Position numbers and translations under genes: made by a program. The notes beneath the pieces were generated by a model, which saw only the letters and a list, made by a program, of their open reading frames with translations, searched no databases and was not told the origin of the DNA. This document shows positions 1 to 4,533 of a stretch of DNA of 6,769 nt, piece after piece (position 1 is the first letter of the stretch; every line of letters starts with the position of its first letter). The stretch is from DASVFB01 sp045806505 (GTDB lineage Bacteria; Actinomycetota; Thermoleophilia; Gaiellales; Gaiellaceae), in the NCBI GenBank assembly GCA_045806505.1, contig JBJMJE010000267.1, forward strand, positions 1 to 6,769. Direction: 5' to 3'.

Positions 1-411
1 GCGTTCTTCGTCGAGCACGGAAGCGAGGCGCCGGAGCGCTTCTCCCTCGGGGCGCAGCTGTACCTCGACGGCGAACCGACAAAGGTTCTCGAGTCGAAGC
101 GAGCAGGCGGCCGTCCCGTGATCAGGCTCGACCGAGAACCGCGGCGCGGCGCGACGCTCGAGGTCGACAAGGTCGCGCTGCCCGAAGCCGGGCCTGACGA
201 GTACTACGTGTTCCAGCTCGTCGGCCTCGACGTCACCCGGGTCGGCGGTGTTCCACTCGGCCGCGTCACGAACGTCGAGACGGGCGTCGCGAACGACGTG
301 CTCGAGCTCGATTCCGGTCTCCTGCTGCCGCTCGTCGGCGCGTGCGTGCGCGAAATCGACCTTAACGCGGGCACAATCGTTGTCGAGCCCGGCTTTGACC
401 AAGCCGACTAA
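1..411 (+). CDS. rimM: Ribosome maturation factor RimM, 5'-truncated by the window edge
   Basis: RimM binds ribosomal protein S19 in the 30S head and helps late maturation of the small subunit. The visible 136 residues open at 'AFFVEHGSEAPERF', which matches the RimM N-terminal beta-barrel just after the usual GxxGxxG-type opening, so only about 10-20 residues are missing upstream. The first domain runs to about residue 59. The PRC-barrel domain follows, with 'EYYVFQLVGLDV' (about residues 67-77), 'LGRVTNVETGVANDVLEL' and the closing 'IVVEPGF'. It ends with TAA at 409-411, 12 nt before trmD, its standard partner. Family assignment is firm; the start codon lies outside the window. Confidence 0.95.
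   Translation, partial: AFFVEHGSEAPERFSLGAQLYLDGEPTKVLESKRAGGRPVIRLDREPRRGATLEVDKVALPEAGPDEYYVFQLVGLDVTRVGGVPLGRVTNVETGVANDVLELDSGLLLPLVGACVREIDLNAGTIVVEPGFDQAD
390..406 (+). other. Small hairpin at the end of rimM
   Basis: A perfect 6-bp inverted repeat, CGGCTT (390-395) and AAGCCG (401-406), has a 5-nt loop and ends 2 nt before the rimM stop codon. It has no T-run after it, so it does not look like a terminator. It could slow ribosomes or affect access to the trmD TTG start at 424. Stems of this size are not rare by chance in GC-rich DNA. Confidence 0.3.
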
Positions 412-423
412 CCTGCTGAAAGC

Positions 424-1080
424 TTGCAGCTCGACGTCTTCACTCCGATCCCGCACGCGTTCGCGTGGCTCACCGAGCAGCGTCCCGTCGCGACGGTTCT
501 CGGAACCGAGCTCGACCTGCGCCTCTTCGGCTATCGGGACACGACGCCGCTCCGCGCCGGCCAGATCGACGACGATCCCTACGGCGGCGGCGCCGGGATG
601 GTGCTGCGCGTCGACGTCGTCGCCGCCGCGCTCGACGCGGTGTACGGCGGAATGCCCGAGCACCGCGTGATCGCGCTCACGCCGCAGGGCCGGCAGCTCA
701 CGCAGGCGGTCGTGGAGGAGCTCGCGGAGGAGGAGCGGCTGACGCTTCTGTCGGCTCGGTTCGAGGGGTTCGACGAGCGAATCGTCCAGCACCTCGCGTC
801 GGACGCGATCTCGATCGGGCCGTACGTCCTCTCCGGCGGCGAGCTGCCTGCGATGGTGCTCGTCGATGCGATCGCGCGCCGCCTGCCGGGGGCGCTCGCG
901 GAGGGCTCGGCGGAGCACGAGTCGTTCTCGGCGGAGCTCGAGGGCGGTCTCGAGTACCCGCACTACACACGGCCGCCGGAGTTCCGCGGCTGGAAGGTTC
1001 CCGAGGTTCTTCTCTCGGGCCATCACGCGCGCGTCGACGCGTGGCGTCGCACGCAGAGCCGGAAGCGAACGACCCTGTGA
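424..1080 (+). CDS. trmD: tRNA (guanine37-N1)-methyltransferase TrmD
   Basis: TrmD transfers methyl from S-adenosylmethionine to N1 of G37 in tRNAs with a G at position 36, preventing +1 frameshifting. The 218-residue protein carries the SPOUT-family landmarks in order: YRD near residue 37, 'DDDPYGGGAGMVL' (49-61), 'LTPQGR' (85-90), 'ARFEGFDER' (111-119), the knot segment 'SIGPYVLSGGELPAM' (130-144), Arg152 and 'YPHYTRP', then 'VPEVLLSGHH'. It is shorter than the usual 230-250 because the C-terminal tail is nearly absent. Two points are odd: Glu166 stands where the Haemophilus enzyme has its catalytic Asp169, and the usual 'CGRYEG' reads 'SARFEG'. The TTG at 424 is chosen because it gives the expected 'xxDVFTPIP' opening. 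There is no good Shine-Dalgarno. The last 4 nt overlap lepB. Confidence 0.95.
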   Translation: MQLDVFTPIPHAFAWLTEQRPVATVLGTELDLRLFGYRDTTPLRAGQIDDDPYGGGAGMVLRVDVVAAALDAVYGGMPEHRVIALTPQGRQLTQAVVEELAEEERLTLLSARFEGFDERIVQHLASDAISIGPYVLSGGELPAMVLVDAIARRLPGALAEGSAEHESFSAELEGGLEYPHYTRPPEFRGWKVPEVLLSGHHARVDAWRRTQSRKRTTL

Positions 1081-1092
1081 CGCACCCGTTCG
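1066..1092 (+). other. Inverted repeat spanning the trmD stop/lepB start overlap
   Basis: CGAACG (1066-1071) and CGTTCG (1087-1092) are perfect reverse complements separated by 15 nt. The loop contains the overlapping GTGA that holds both the lepB GTG start and the trmD TGA stop. If it folds in mRNA it would present the junction in an open loop, which would suit termination-reinitiation coupling. The stem is only 6 bp, so chance is a real alternative. Confidence 0.3.
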
Positions 1093-1997
1093 ACCCCGAC
1101 GCGCCGCACGCCGAAGAGTCGCCGCACACCGAAGAGTCGCCGGTCTCGCGCAACGACAACGACGAGCGGCCGGGCGTGCCCGCGCCCGCCGATGCGGGCG
1201 CGACCGCACCCGACGAGCCGCAGCAGCGTCCGGTCTACGAGCCGTACGACGCGGCGCCGCGCGAGGACCCCGCGCCGCCGGCGTACGAGAACGAGCCGCT
1301 GCCGGCGTACGACTCGCCGTGGTCGTCGATGGACGACACCGCCTGGCCGCGCCGCCCCGAGCCGGAGCCCGCGCCGCCGCCTCGGCGGGAGGAGTACCAC
1401 GGCTGGAACCCGCTGATCCGCCTCGGCGTCCCGCAGCCCTGGCGCGGGATCATCGACTGGATCGTCACGATCGTCGGAGCCGTCGCGATCGTGCTCGCGA
1501 TCAAGGCGTGGGTCGTGAACCCGTACCGGATTCCGTCGTCGTCGATGGAGCCGACGCTGCACTGCGGCACCGGCGGATCGGGTTGCCTCGCGCGGTTCTC
1601 CGACCGCGTGCTGGCGAACCGGTTCATCTACCACTTGCGAGATCCGCACCGCGGCGAGATCGTCGTGTTCAACGTGCCGAGCGCGGCCGAGACGGCGTGC
1701 GGCTCCGGCGGTGTCTTCGTCAAGCGGATCGTCGGCTTGCCGGGCGACACATGGCAGGAGCGCCAGGGGCGCATCTTCATCAACGGCAAGCGCCTGAACG
1801 AGCCGTACATCCAAAGGGAGCGACGCGACTTCCAGTCGTACCCCGCGCGGAAGATCCCGAAGGACAACTACTTCATGATGGGAGACAACCGCGCCTCGTC
1901 GTGCGACTCGCGCCGGTGGGGCACCGTGCCGCGGGGGAACATCATCGGCAAGGTGTTCGCGATCTACTGGCCGCCGCAACGCCTTCGCGTCATGTGA
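1077..1997 (+). CDS. lepB: Signal peptidase I (type I leader peptidase)
   Basis: This serine-lysine protease cuts signal peptides from exported proteins at the outer face of the membrane. The 306 residues comprise a cytoplasmic, proline/acid-rich arm (about 1-120), one membrane segment (about 125-148, 'IIDWIVTIVGAVAIVLAIKA') and an extracytoplasmic catalytic domain. The nucleophile is Ser156 in 'PSSSMEPTL', the general base Lys216 in 'FVKRIVGLPGD', and the conserved 'GDNR' (269-272) is followed by 'CDSRRWG'. Four cysteines (163, 170, 208, 276) lie outside the membrane and may form disulfides. The GTG at 1077 overlaps the trmD stop as GTGA, and GGAAG at 1061-1065 is a weak ribosome site. The frame is open far upstream, but that part is a shadow of trmD. 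Placement before rplS, not after it, is unusual. Confidence 0.95.
   Translation: MTHPFDPDAPHAEESPHTEESPVSRNDNDERPGVPAPADAGATAPDEPQQRPVYEPYDAAPREDPAPPAYENEPLPAYDSPWSSMDDTAWPRRPEPEPAPPPRREEYHGWNPLIRLGVPQPWRGIIDWIVTIVGAVAIVLAIKAWVVNPYRIPSSSMEPTLHCGTGGSGCLARFSDRVLANRFIYHLRDPHRGEIVVFNVPSAAETACGSGGVFVKRIVGLPGDTWQERQGRIFINGKRLNEPYIQRERRDFQSYPARKIPKDNYFMMGDNRASSCDSRRWGTVPRGNIIGKVFAIYWPPQRLRVM
1103..1138 (+). repeat. 18-bp tandem duplication within the LepB N-terminal arm
   Basis: Two adjacent 18-bp copies (1103-1120 and 1121-1138) differ at one base (G/A at 1110 versus 1128). They encode a repeated PH(A/T)EES hexapeptide near residues 10-21 of the signal peptidase. A second, shorter repeat of 12 bp (1277-1288 and 1301-1312, 24 bp apart) encodes PAY(E/D). 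Both fall in the low-complexity cytoplasmic arm and keep the reading frame. Confidence 0.8.
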
Positions 1998-1999
1998 GC

Positions 2000-2005
2000 T
2001 ACCAT
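2000..2005 (+). promoter_or_regulatory. Possible -10 box for rplS
   Basis: TACCAT, preceded by GC, starts 3 nt after the lepB stop and fits the actinobacterial TANNNT -10 pattern. A transcript would begin near 2012 and have a leader of about 25 nt before the rplS ATG at 2037. I see no convincing -35 hexamer about 17 nt upstream. Read-through from lepB remains likely as well. Confidence 0.35.
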
Positions 2006-2010
2006 TCGCC

Positions 2011-2026
2011 GCCGGTCTTCCCCGGC
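2011..2026 (+). other. Short hairpin in the rplS leader
   Basis: GCCGG (2011-2015) and CCGGC (2022-2026) pair around a 6-nt loop, and the pyrimidine-rich TTCTCTT follows just before the rplS ATG. The same short stretch lacks a Shine-Dalgarno sequence. It could be a weak attenuator or merely GC-rich background; a 5-bp stem is poor evidence. Confidence 0.2.
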
Positions 2027-2036
2027 CGGTTCTCTT

Positions 2037-2552
2037 ATGAGCAAGATCATCGAGGAACTCGAACGCGCGCAACTGCGTGACGGGATCCCGCAGTTCAAGG
2101 CGGGCGACACCGTGCGCGTCCACTTCCAGGTGATCGAGGGCGAGCGCCGCCGCATCCAGGTCTTCGAGGGGGTCGTGATCAAGCGCCAGGGCGCGGGCGT
2201 GCGGGAGACGTTCACCGTACGCAAGCAGTCGTTCGGCGTGGGCGTGGAGCGCACGTTCCCCGTGCACTCGCCGAAGATCGACAAGATCGAGCGTATGGCG
2301 ATCGGCGACGTCAACCGCGCGAAGCTCTACTACCTGCGCGGCCGGGTCGGCAAGCGGGCCCGCATCCGCGAGATCCGGCAGGACCGCACGAAGGCCGCGC
2401 CTGCGCAGGCCGTCGCGCCGGAGCCCGTGCCGGAGGAGCCGGCCGAGCCGGAGGAGGCCGTGGAGGCCGAGGTCGAGCCGCAGACGGCCGAGGTCGAGAG
2501 CGCCGAGGAAACGCCTGCCGAGGCACCGGCAGAGGTCGGCGCGAAGAAGTAA
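2037..2552 (+). CDS. rplS: 50S ribosomal protein L19 with an acidic C-terminal extension
   Basis: L19 sits at the 30S-50S interface of the large subunit. Residues 1-115 are a standard L19: 'MSKIIEELERAQLRDGIPQF', 'GDTVRVHFQVIEG', 'RRIQVFEGVVIKRQG', 'FTVRKQSFGVGVERTFPVHSP', ending at 'RIREIRQ'. Bacterial L19 normally stops about there. This protein continues for 56 more residues (116-171) made mainly of Ala, Pro, Val and 15 Glu, closing with 'GAKK'; a 13-bp direct repeat (2465-2477 and 2486-2498) lies in it. The ATG at 2037 matches the family start. No Shine-Dalgarno sequence precedes it. The gene lies 39 nt after lepB and 1 nt before the cupin gene. Confidence 0.97.
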   Translation: MSKIIEELERAQLRDGIPQFKAGDTVRVHFQVIEGERRRIQVFEGVVIKRQGAGVRETFTVRKQSFGVGVERTFPVHSPKIDKIERMAIGDVNRAKLYYLRGRVGKRARIREIRQDRTKAAPAQAVAPEPVPEEPAEPEEAVEAEVEPQTAEVESAEETPAEAPAEVGAKK

Positions 2553-2568
2553 ATTGCCGCGCTTCGCG
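2540..2568 (+). other. Inverted repeat enclosing the rplS stop and the cupin start
   Basis: CGCGAAG (2540-2546) and CTTCGCG (2562-2568) form a perfect 7-bp stem around 15 nt. The loop holds the rplS stop TAA (2550-2552) and the TTG start (2554-2556) of the next gene. The same loop length is seen at the trmD/lepB junction. It may couple or throttle translation of the cupin gene after the highly expressed rplS. There is no T-run, so it is not a classical terminator. Confidence 0.4.
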
Positions 2569-2955
2569 GTCCATCGCCTCGACGAGATTCCGACCGTTCC
2601 CGACGCGGACGTGGACTGGCACCCGCTCCAGCACTACTTCGGACTGAACACCTTCGGCGCGAACCTCTTCGTTGCGCGCGACGTGGGCGACGAGCTGGTC
2701 GCCGCCCACGACGAGACACATTCGGCTCAGCAGGAGCTCTACCTCGTGCTCCGTGGAGCCGTCCGCTTCACGTTCGACCACGAGACGCGCGACGCGGCTG
2801 CGATCAGCGTCGCCGCGGTGCCGGACACGTCGGTTCGGCGCTCGGCGGTCGCGCTCGAGCCCGGCGCAACGATGCTCGCTCTCGGCGCGCCGCCCGGTGA
2901 GTACGCCTCGACCTGGCGTCAGTCGTGGTTCGAGAGCGTCCCCAAATTGCACTGA
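2554..2955 (+). CDS. Small single-domain cupin protein of unknown function
   Basis: The 133-residue product is a single cupin barrel. Motif 1 is recognisable as 'HDETHSAQQELYLVLRG' (52-68), with His52, His56 and Glu61 as likely metal ligands. Motif 2 should supply another His near residue 95, but reads 'VPDTSVRRSAV' with Arg95/Arg96, so one usual ligand is missing. An N-terminal segment with 'DWHPLQHYFGLNTFGANLFVARD' precedes the barrel. The TTG at 2554 lies 1 nt after the rplS stop; this start leaves little room for an independent ribosome site, suggesting coupling to rplS. Its substrate cannot be read from the sequence. It occupies the place between rplS and rnhB where lepB is often found. 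Cupin fold is fairly sure, enzyme activity is not. Confidence 0.85.
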   Translation: MPRFAVHRLDEIPTVPDADVDWHPLQHYFGLNTFGANLFVARDVGDELVAAHDETHSAQQELYLVLRGAVRFTFDHETRDAAAISVAAVPDTSVRRSAVALEPGATMLALGAPPGEYASTWRQSWFESVPKLH

Positions 2956-2985
2956 TCCGTCACGAATGGGCGCCGCCGGCCGCGC

Positions 2986-2991
2986 TATGGT
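2986..2991 (+). promoter_or_regulatory. Probable leaderless -10 box for rnhB
   Basis: TATGGT, preceded by GC, ends 6 nt before the GTG at 2998. With the usual -10 to start-site distance the first transcribed base would be at or next to the G of the start codon, giving a leaderless mRNA, a mode well known in actinobacteria. No Shine-Dalgarno sequence is present, which agrees. No clear -35 hexamer is visible. Confidence 0.5.
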
Positions 2992-2997
2992 CGGGCG

Positions 2998-3666
2998 GTG
3001 CGCCGGACGGGCCAGAAGCTCCTCAAGTTCGACCGCATGCTCGGCGCCCGGTTCGTCGCGGGAACGGACGAGGCGGGCCGCGGCTCGCTCGCGGGGCCGC
3101 TCGTCGTCGCGGGCGTGCTGCTCGACTACGAATGTCTTCGCGAGCATCGCGTGCGGCCGCTCGCGTACCTGAACGACTCGAAGCAGTGCGCACCGGCGGA
3201 ACGCGAGGTGCTGTACCGCGGAGTTTTCGCCTGCGCCGAGCGTGTCGTCGTACGAGTTGTCCCGGCGGACGAGATCGACCGCCGTGGGCTGCACCGCTCG
3301 AATCTCGACGCCATGCGCGCGATCCTCGAGACGCTGTCGCCGCCTGCAGAAGCCTGTCTCGTCGACGGCTTCCGCCTCGGCAAATCGGCGCCCGCCCACA
3401 CTGCCGTCGTCGACGGAGACACGAAGAGCGCAGCTATCGCCGCCGCGTCGATCGTCGCGAAGGTCACGCGCGACCGGCTGATGCGCCGGATGGACGCGGT
3501 GTACCCGCACTACGGGTTCGCTTCCCATGTCGGGTACATCACGCCGTCGCACACGAAGACCGTCCGCGAGCACGGCCCGTCGCCGATCCACCGCCGCTCC
3601 TGGCGCGCGAAGGCGTACCTCTCCGACACCGAGCTTGAGGAACTCCTCCGAGCTCAGAGCGCGTAG
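2998..3666 (+). CDS. rnhB: Ribonuclease HII
   Basis: RNase HII nicks DNA 5' of misincorporated ribonucleotides and degrades RNA-DNA hybrids, starting ribonucleotide excision repair. The 222-residue protein has the four metal-binding acids: Asp24 and Glu25 in 'GTDEAGRGSLAGPLV', Asp123 in 'LVDGF' and Asp141 in 'VDGDTKSAAIAAASIVAKVTRD'. The 'LNDSKQ' motif (58-63) and 'YPHYGFASHVGYITPSH' near the C-terminus are typical. Length is normal. GTG at 2998 gives a short basic lead into 'KFDRMLGARFVAGTDEAG', fits the family, and matches the -10 box placed 6 nt upstream. Its last 32 nt overlap the next gene. rnhB near rplS and yraN is the standard neighbourhood. Confidence 0.96.
   Translation: MRRTGQKLLKFDRMLGARFVAGTDEAGRGSLAGPLVVAGVLLDYECLREHRVRPLAYLNDSKQCAPAEREVLYRGVFACAERVVVRVVPADEIDRRGLHRSNLDAMRAILETLSPPAEACLVDGFRLGKSAPAHTAVVDGDTKSAAIAAASIVAKVTRDRLMRRMDAVYPHYGFASHVGYITPSHTKTVREHGPSPIHRRSWRAKAYLSDTELEELLRAQSA
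3631..3655 (+). other. Hairpin containing the yraN-like start codon
   Basis: GAGCT (3631-3635) pairs with AGCTC (3651-3655), and inside it GAGG (3637-3640) pairs with CCTC (3645-3648) around the loop AACT, with a 1/2-nt internal loop between the stems. The TTG at 3635-3637 is largely held in the stem. Ribosomes finishing rnhB (stop 3664) would pass through and open it, so it could make yraN translation depend on rnhB translation. Stability has not been calculated. Confidence 0.3.
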
Positions 3667-3961
3667 GCACTACCGCCTTCGCGCGTACCGCATCCTCGGC
3701 GAGAACGTCTGGATCGGCGGCTACGAGCTCGACCTCGTCGTGCGGCGCGGCACGACGGTCGTGTTCTGCGAGGTGAAAGGCAAGTCCGGCGACGGCTTCG
3801 GCGATCCGCTGGAGATGGTCACGTCCGAAAAGGTGCGCCGGCTCCGACGTGCTGCGTCCGCCTGGCTCGCCGCGCATCGCGACCACGCGCACTGCTCGAT
3901 CCGCTTCGACGTCGTGGCGGATCGCGCCGGCAAGCTCGAGCGCGTCACGGCAGCGTTCTAG
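3635..3961 (+). CDS. YraN/UPF0102 family protein, PD-(D/E)XK nuclease-like fold
   Basis: This family resembles Holliday-junction resolvases and other PD-(D/E)XK nucleases; its biological role is not established. With the TTG at 3635 the product is 108 residues, slightly below the usual 115-125. The nuclease-like core is clear: 'GGYELDLVVRRGTTVVFCEVKGKSG' with Glu31, Asp33, Glu46 and Lys48, then 'FGDPLEMVTSEKVRRLRRAASAWLA' and 'RFDVVA'. The N-terminal helix ('ELRARRHYRLRAYRIL') lacks the usual GExxA opening. TTG at 3635 is the best start I can find: upstream the frame is only a shadow of rnhB. It overlaps rnhB by 32 nt, and its stop overlaps the stop of the minus-strand gene. Family confident, start uncertain. 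Confidence 0.85.
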   Translation: MRNSSELRARRHYRLRAYRILGENVWIGGYELDLVVRRGTTVVFCEVKGKSGDGFGDPLEMVTSEKVRRLRRAASAWLAAHRDHAHCSIRFDVVADRAGKLERVTAAF

Positions 3962-3968
3962 CGCCGTG
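3946..3968. terminator. Possible two-way hairpin between convergent genes
   Basis: Bases 3946-3954 and 3961-3968 form an 8-bp stem (CACGGC-GC with GC-GCCGTG) broken by one bulged A at 3952. The 6-nt loop is GTTCTA, so the stop codons of both convergent genes lie in or at the loop. No T-run follows in either direction, so if it terminates transcription it does so without the classical U-tract. Confidence 0.4.
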
Positions 3969-4503
3969 CATTGCGCAGCCGCATGCCGCTGAACTCGAGC
4001 GTCGACGCAATGACGTCTGCCCACAGCTCGAGCAGCCGCGGGACCACGCGCAGCTCGATGCCGGCTGCGCGGTGCAGTTCGACGGCGTTGCCGAGCTGCT
4101 GCACCTCGACCGGCTCCACGGTCGTGCGCGAGATCCAGTAACCGCCCGCCGGCTCGTACGGCTCAAAACCCTCCGCGGGGAGCCGGTATGCGTAGAGCGG
4201 CGTCGTCGGCATGCGTTCGTCCCAGGGCGGCTCGACGGCGTGCACGCGCGCGGGGCGATGGCCGAGGAAGCGCTCGACGTCCGCGTCGATCGTCGTCCGC
4301 CCGGCCCAGAACGTGCCGCGCGGGCAGTCGCGCGGGAACCAGTACAGCGGCAGGTGGCGCGTGTCGATCGCCCAGACGAGCGGCTCGTCCTCCGCCGCAG
4401 TCACGGCGCGGTGCGGCCGGAACACCGCGATCCGGGGATCCTCGCTCACGTGCCAGAGCGCGTGCTCTCCCTCGCCGCGATACGGAGGAGCGGGCTCGCG
4501 CAC
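3958..4503 (-). CDS. DUF6886-type protein, function unknown
   Basis: The 181-residue protein opens its conserved part with 'LWHVSEDPRIAVFRPHR' (about 16-32), followed by 'PLVWAIDTRHLPLYWFPRDCPRGTF' (41-65), 'GGYWISRTTVEPVEV' and a C-terminal 'ELRVVPRLLELWADVIASTLEFSGMRLRNA'. I recognise these blocks as the DUF6886 family from memory. No catalytic role is known to me; the 'HVSE...' opening faintly recalls ADP-ribosyltransferase-fold proteins, which is speculation. GTG at 4503 is chosen because it lies shortly before the conserved block and 6 nt after a possible -10 box; the frame stays open to 4878, but that part shadows the Nudix gene. It is convergent to yraN, with stops overlapping in CTAG, and divergent from the Nudix gene. 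The exact start is uncertain within some 15 residues. Confidence 0.75.
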   Translation of the reverse strand: MREPAPPYRGEGEHALWHVSEDPRIAVFRPHRAVTAAEDEPLVWAIDTRHLPLYWFPRDCPRGTFWAGRTTIDADVERFLGHRPARVHAVEPPWDERMPTTPLYAYRLPAEGFEPYEPAGGYWISRTTVEPVEVQQLGNAVELHRAAGIELRVVPRLLELWADVIASTLEFSGMRLRNARR

Positions 4504-4509
4504 CGGCGA

Positions 4510-4515
4510 ATCATG
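4510..4515 (-). promoter_or_regulatory. Weak -10 candidate for the DUF6886 gene
   Basis: On the minus strand CATGAT lies 6 nt before the GTG at 4503. It matches TATAAT at four positions, including the key second A and last T. The spacing equals that of the rnhB -10 box, suggesting a leaderless transcript, but the hexamer is weaker and could be chance. Confidence 0.3.
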
Positions 4516-4520
4516 CGCGT

Positions 4521-4526
4521 TAGCGT
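4521..4526 (+). promoter_or_regulatory. Probable leaderless -10 box for the Nudix gene
   Basis: TAGCGT, preceded by GT, ends 7 nt before the ATG at 4534, so transcription would start at or near the A of the start codon. No Shine-Dalgarno sequence lies in between. It sits only 5 bp from the minus-strand -10 candidate, in a 30-bp divergent intergenic region, so the two polymerase footprints would overlap. Confidence 0.5.
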
Positions 4527-4533
4527 CTGCCGG

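Noticed and set aside
409..414. TAACCT as a -10 box for a leaderless trmD
   Set aside because: The spacing to TTG is 9 nt and the hexamer overlaps the rimM stop; TTG is a poor leaderless start and read-through from rimM is simpler.
465..1076. Upstream extension of the lepB frame back to an ATG at 465
   Set aside because: The added residues are an Arg/Ala-rich out-of-frame reading of trmD; the GTG at 1077 overlaps the trmD stop and precedes the plausible arm.
2022..2029. CCGGCCGG palindrome before rplS as an operator
   Set aside because: An 8-bp GC palindrome is common in such DNA and has no second copy nearby.
866..2080. Plus-strand open frame of 404 codons across trmD/lepB
   Set aside because: Arg-rich shadow frame overlapping two genes with clear families.
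1023..2267. Long minus-strand open frame opposite lepB and rplS
   Set aside because: The translation is Arg/Val/Leu/Asp-rich with no recognisable domain and lies fully opposite two certain genes; long antisense frames are expected in GC-rich DNA.
2311..3591. Long minus-strand open frame opposite rplS, cupin and rnhB
   Set aside because: Low-complexity Arg-rich product, antisense to three supported genes, no family resemblance.
4072..4533. N-terminal extension of the Nudix gene to an ATG at 4072
   Set aside because: The extra residues are antisense to the DUF6886 gene and unlike any Nudix N-terminus; the -10 box and ATG at 4534 fit better.
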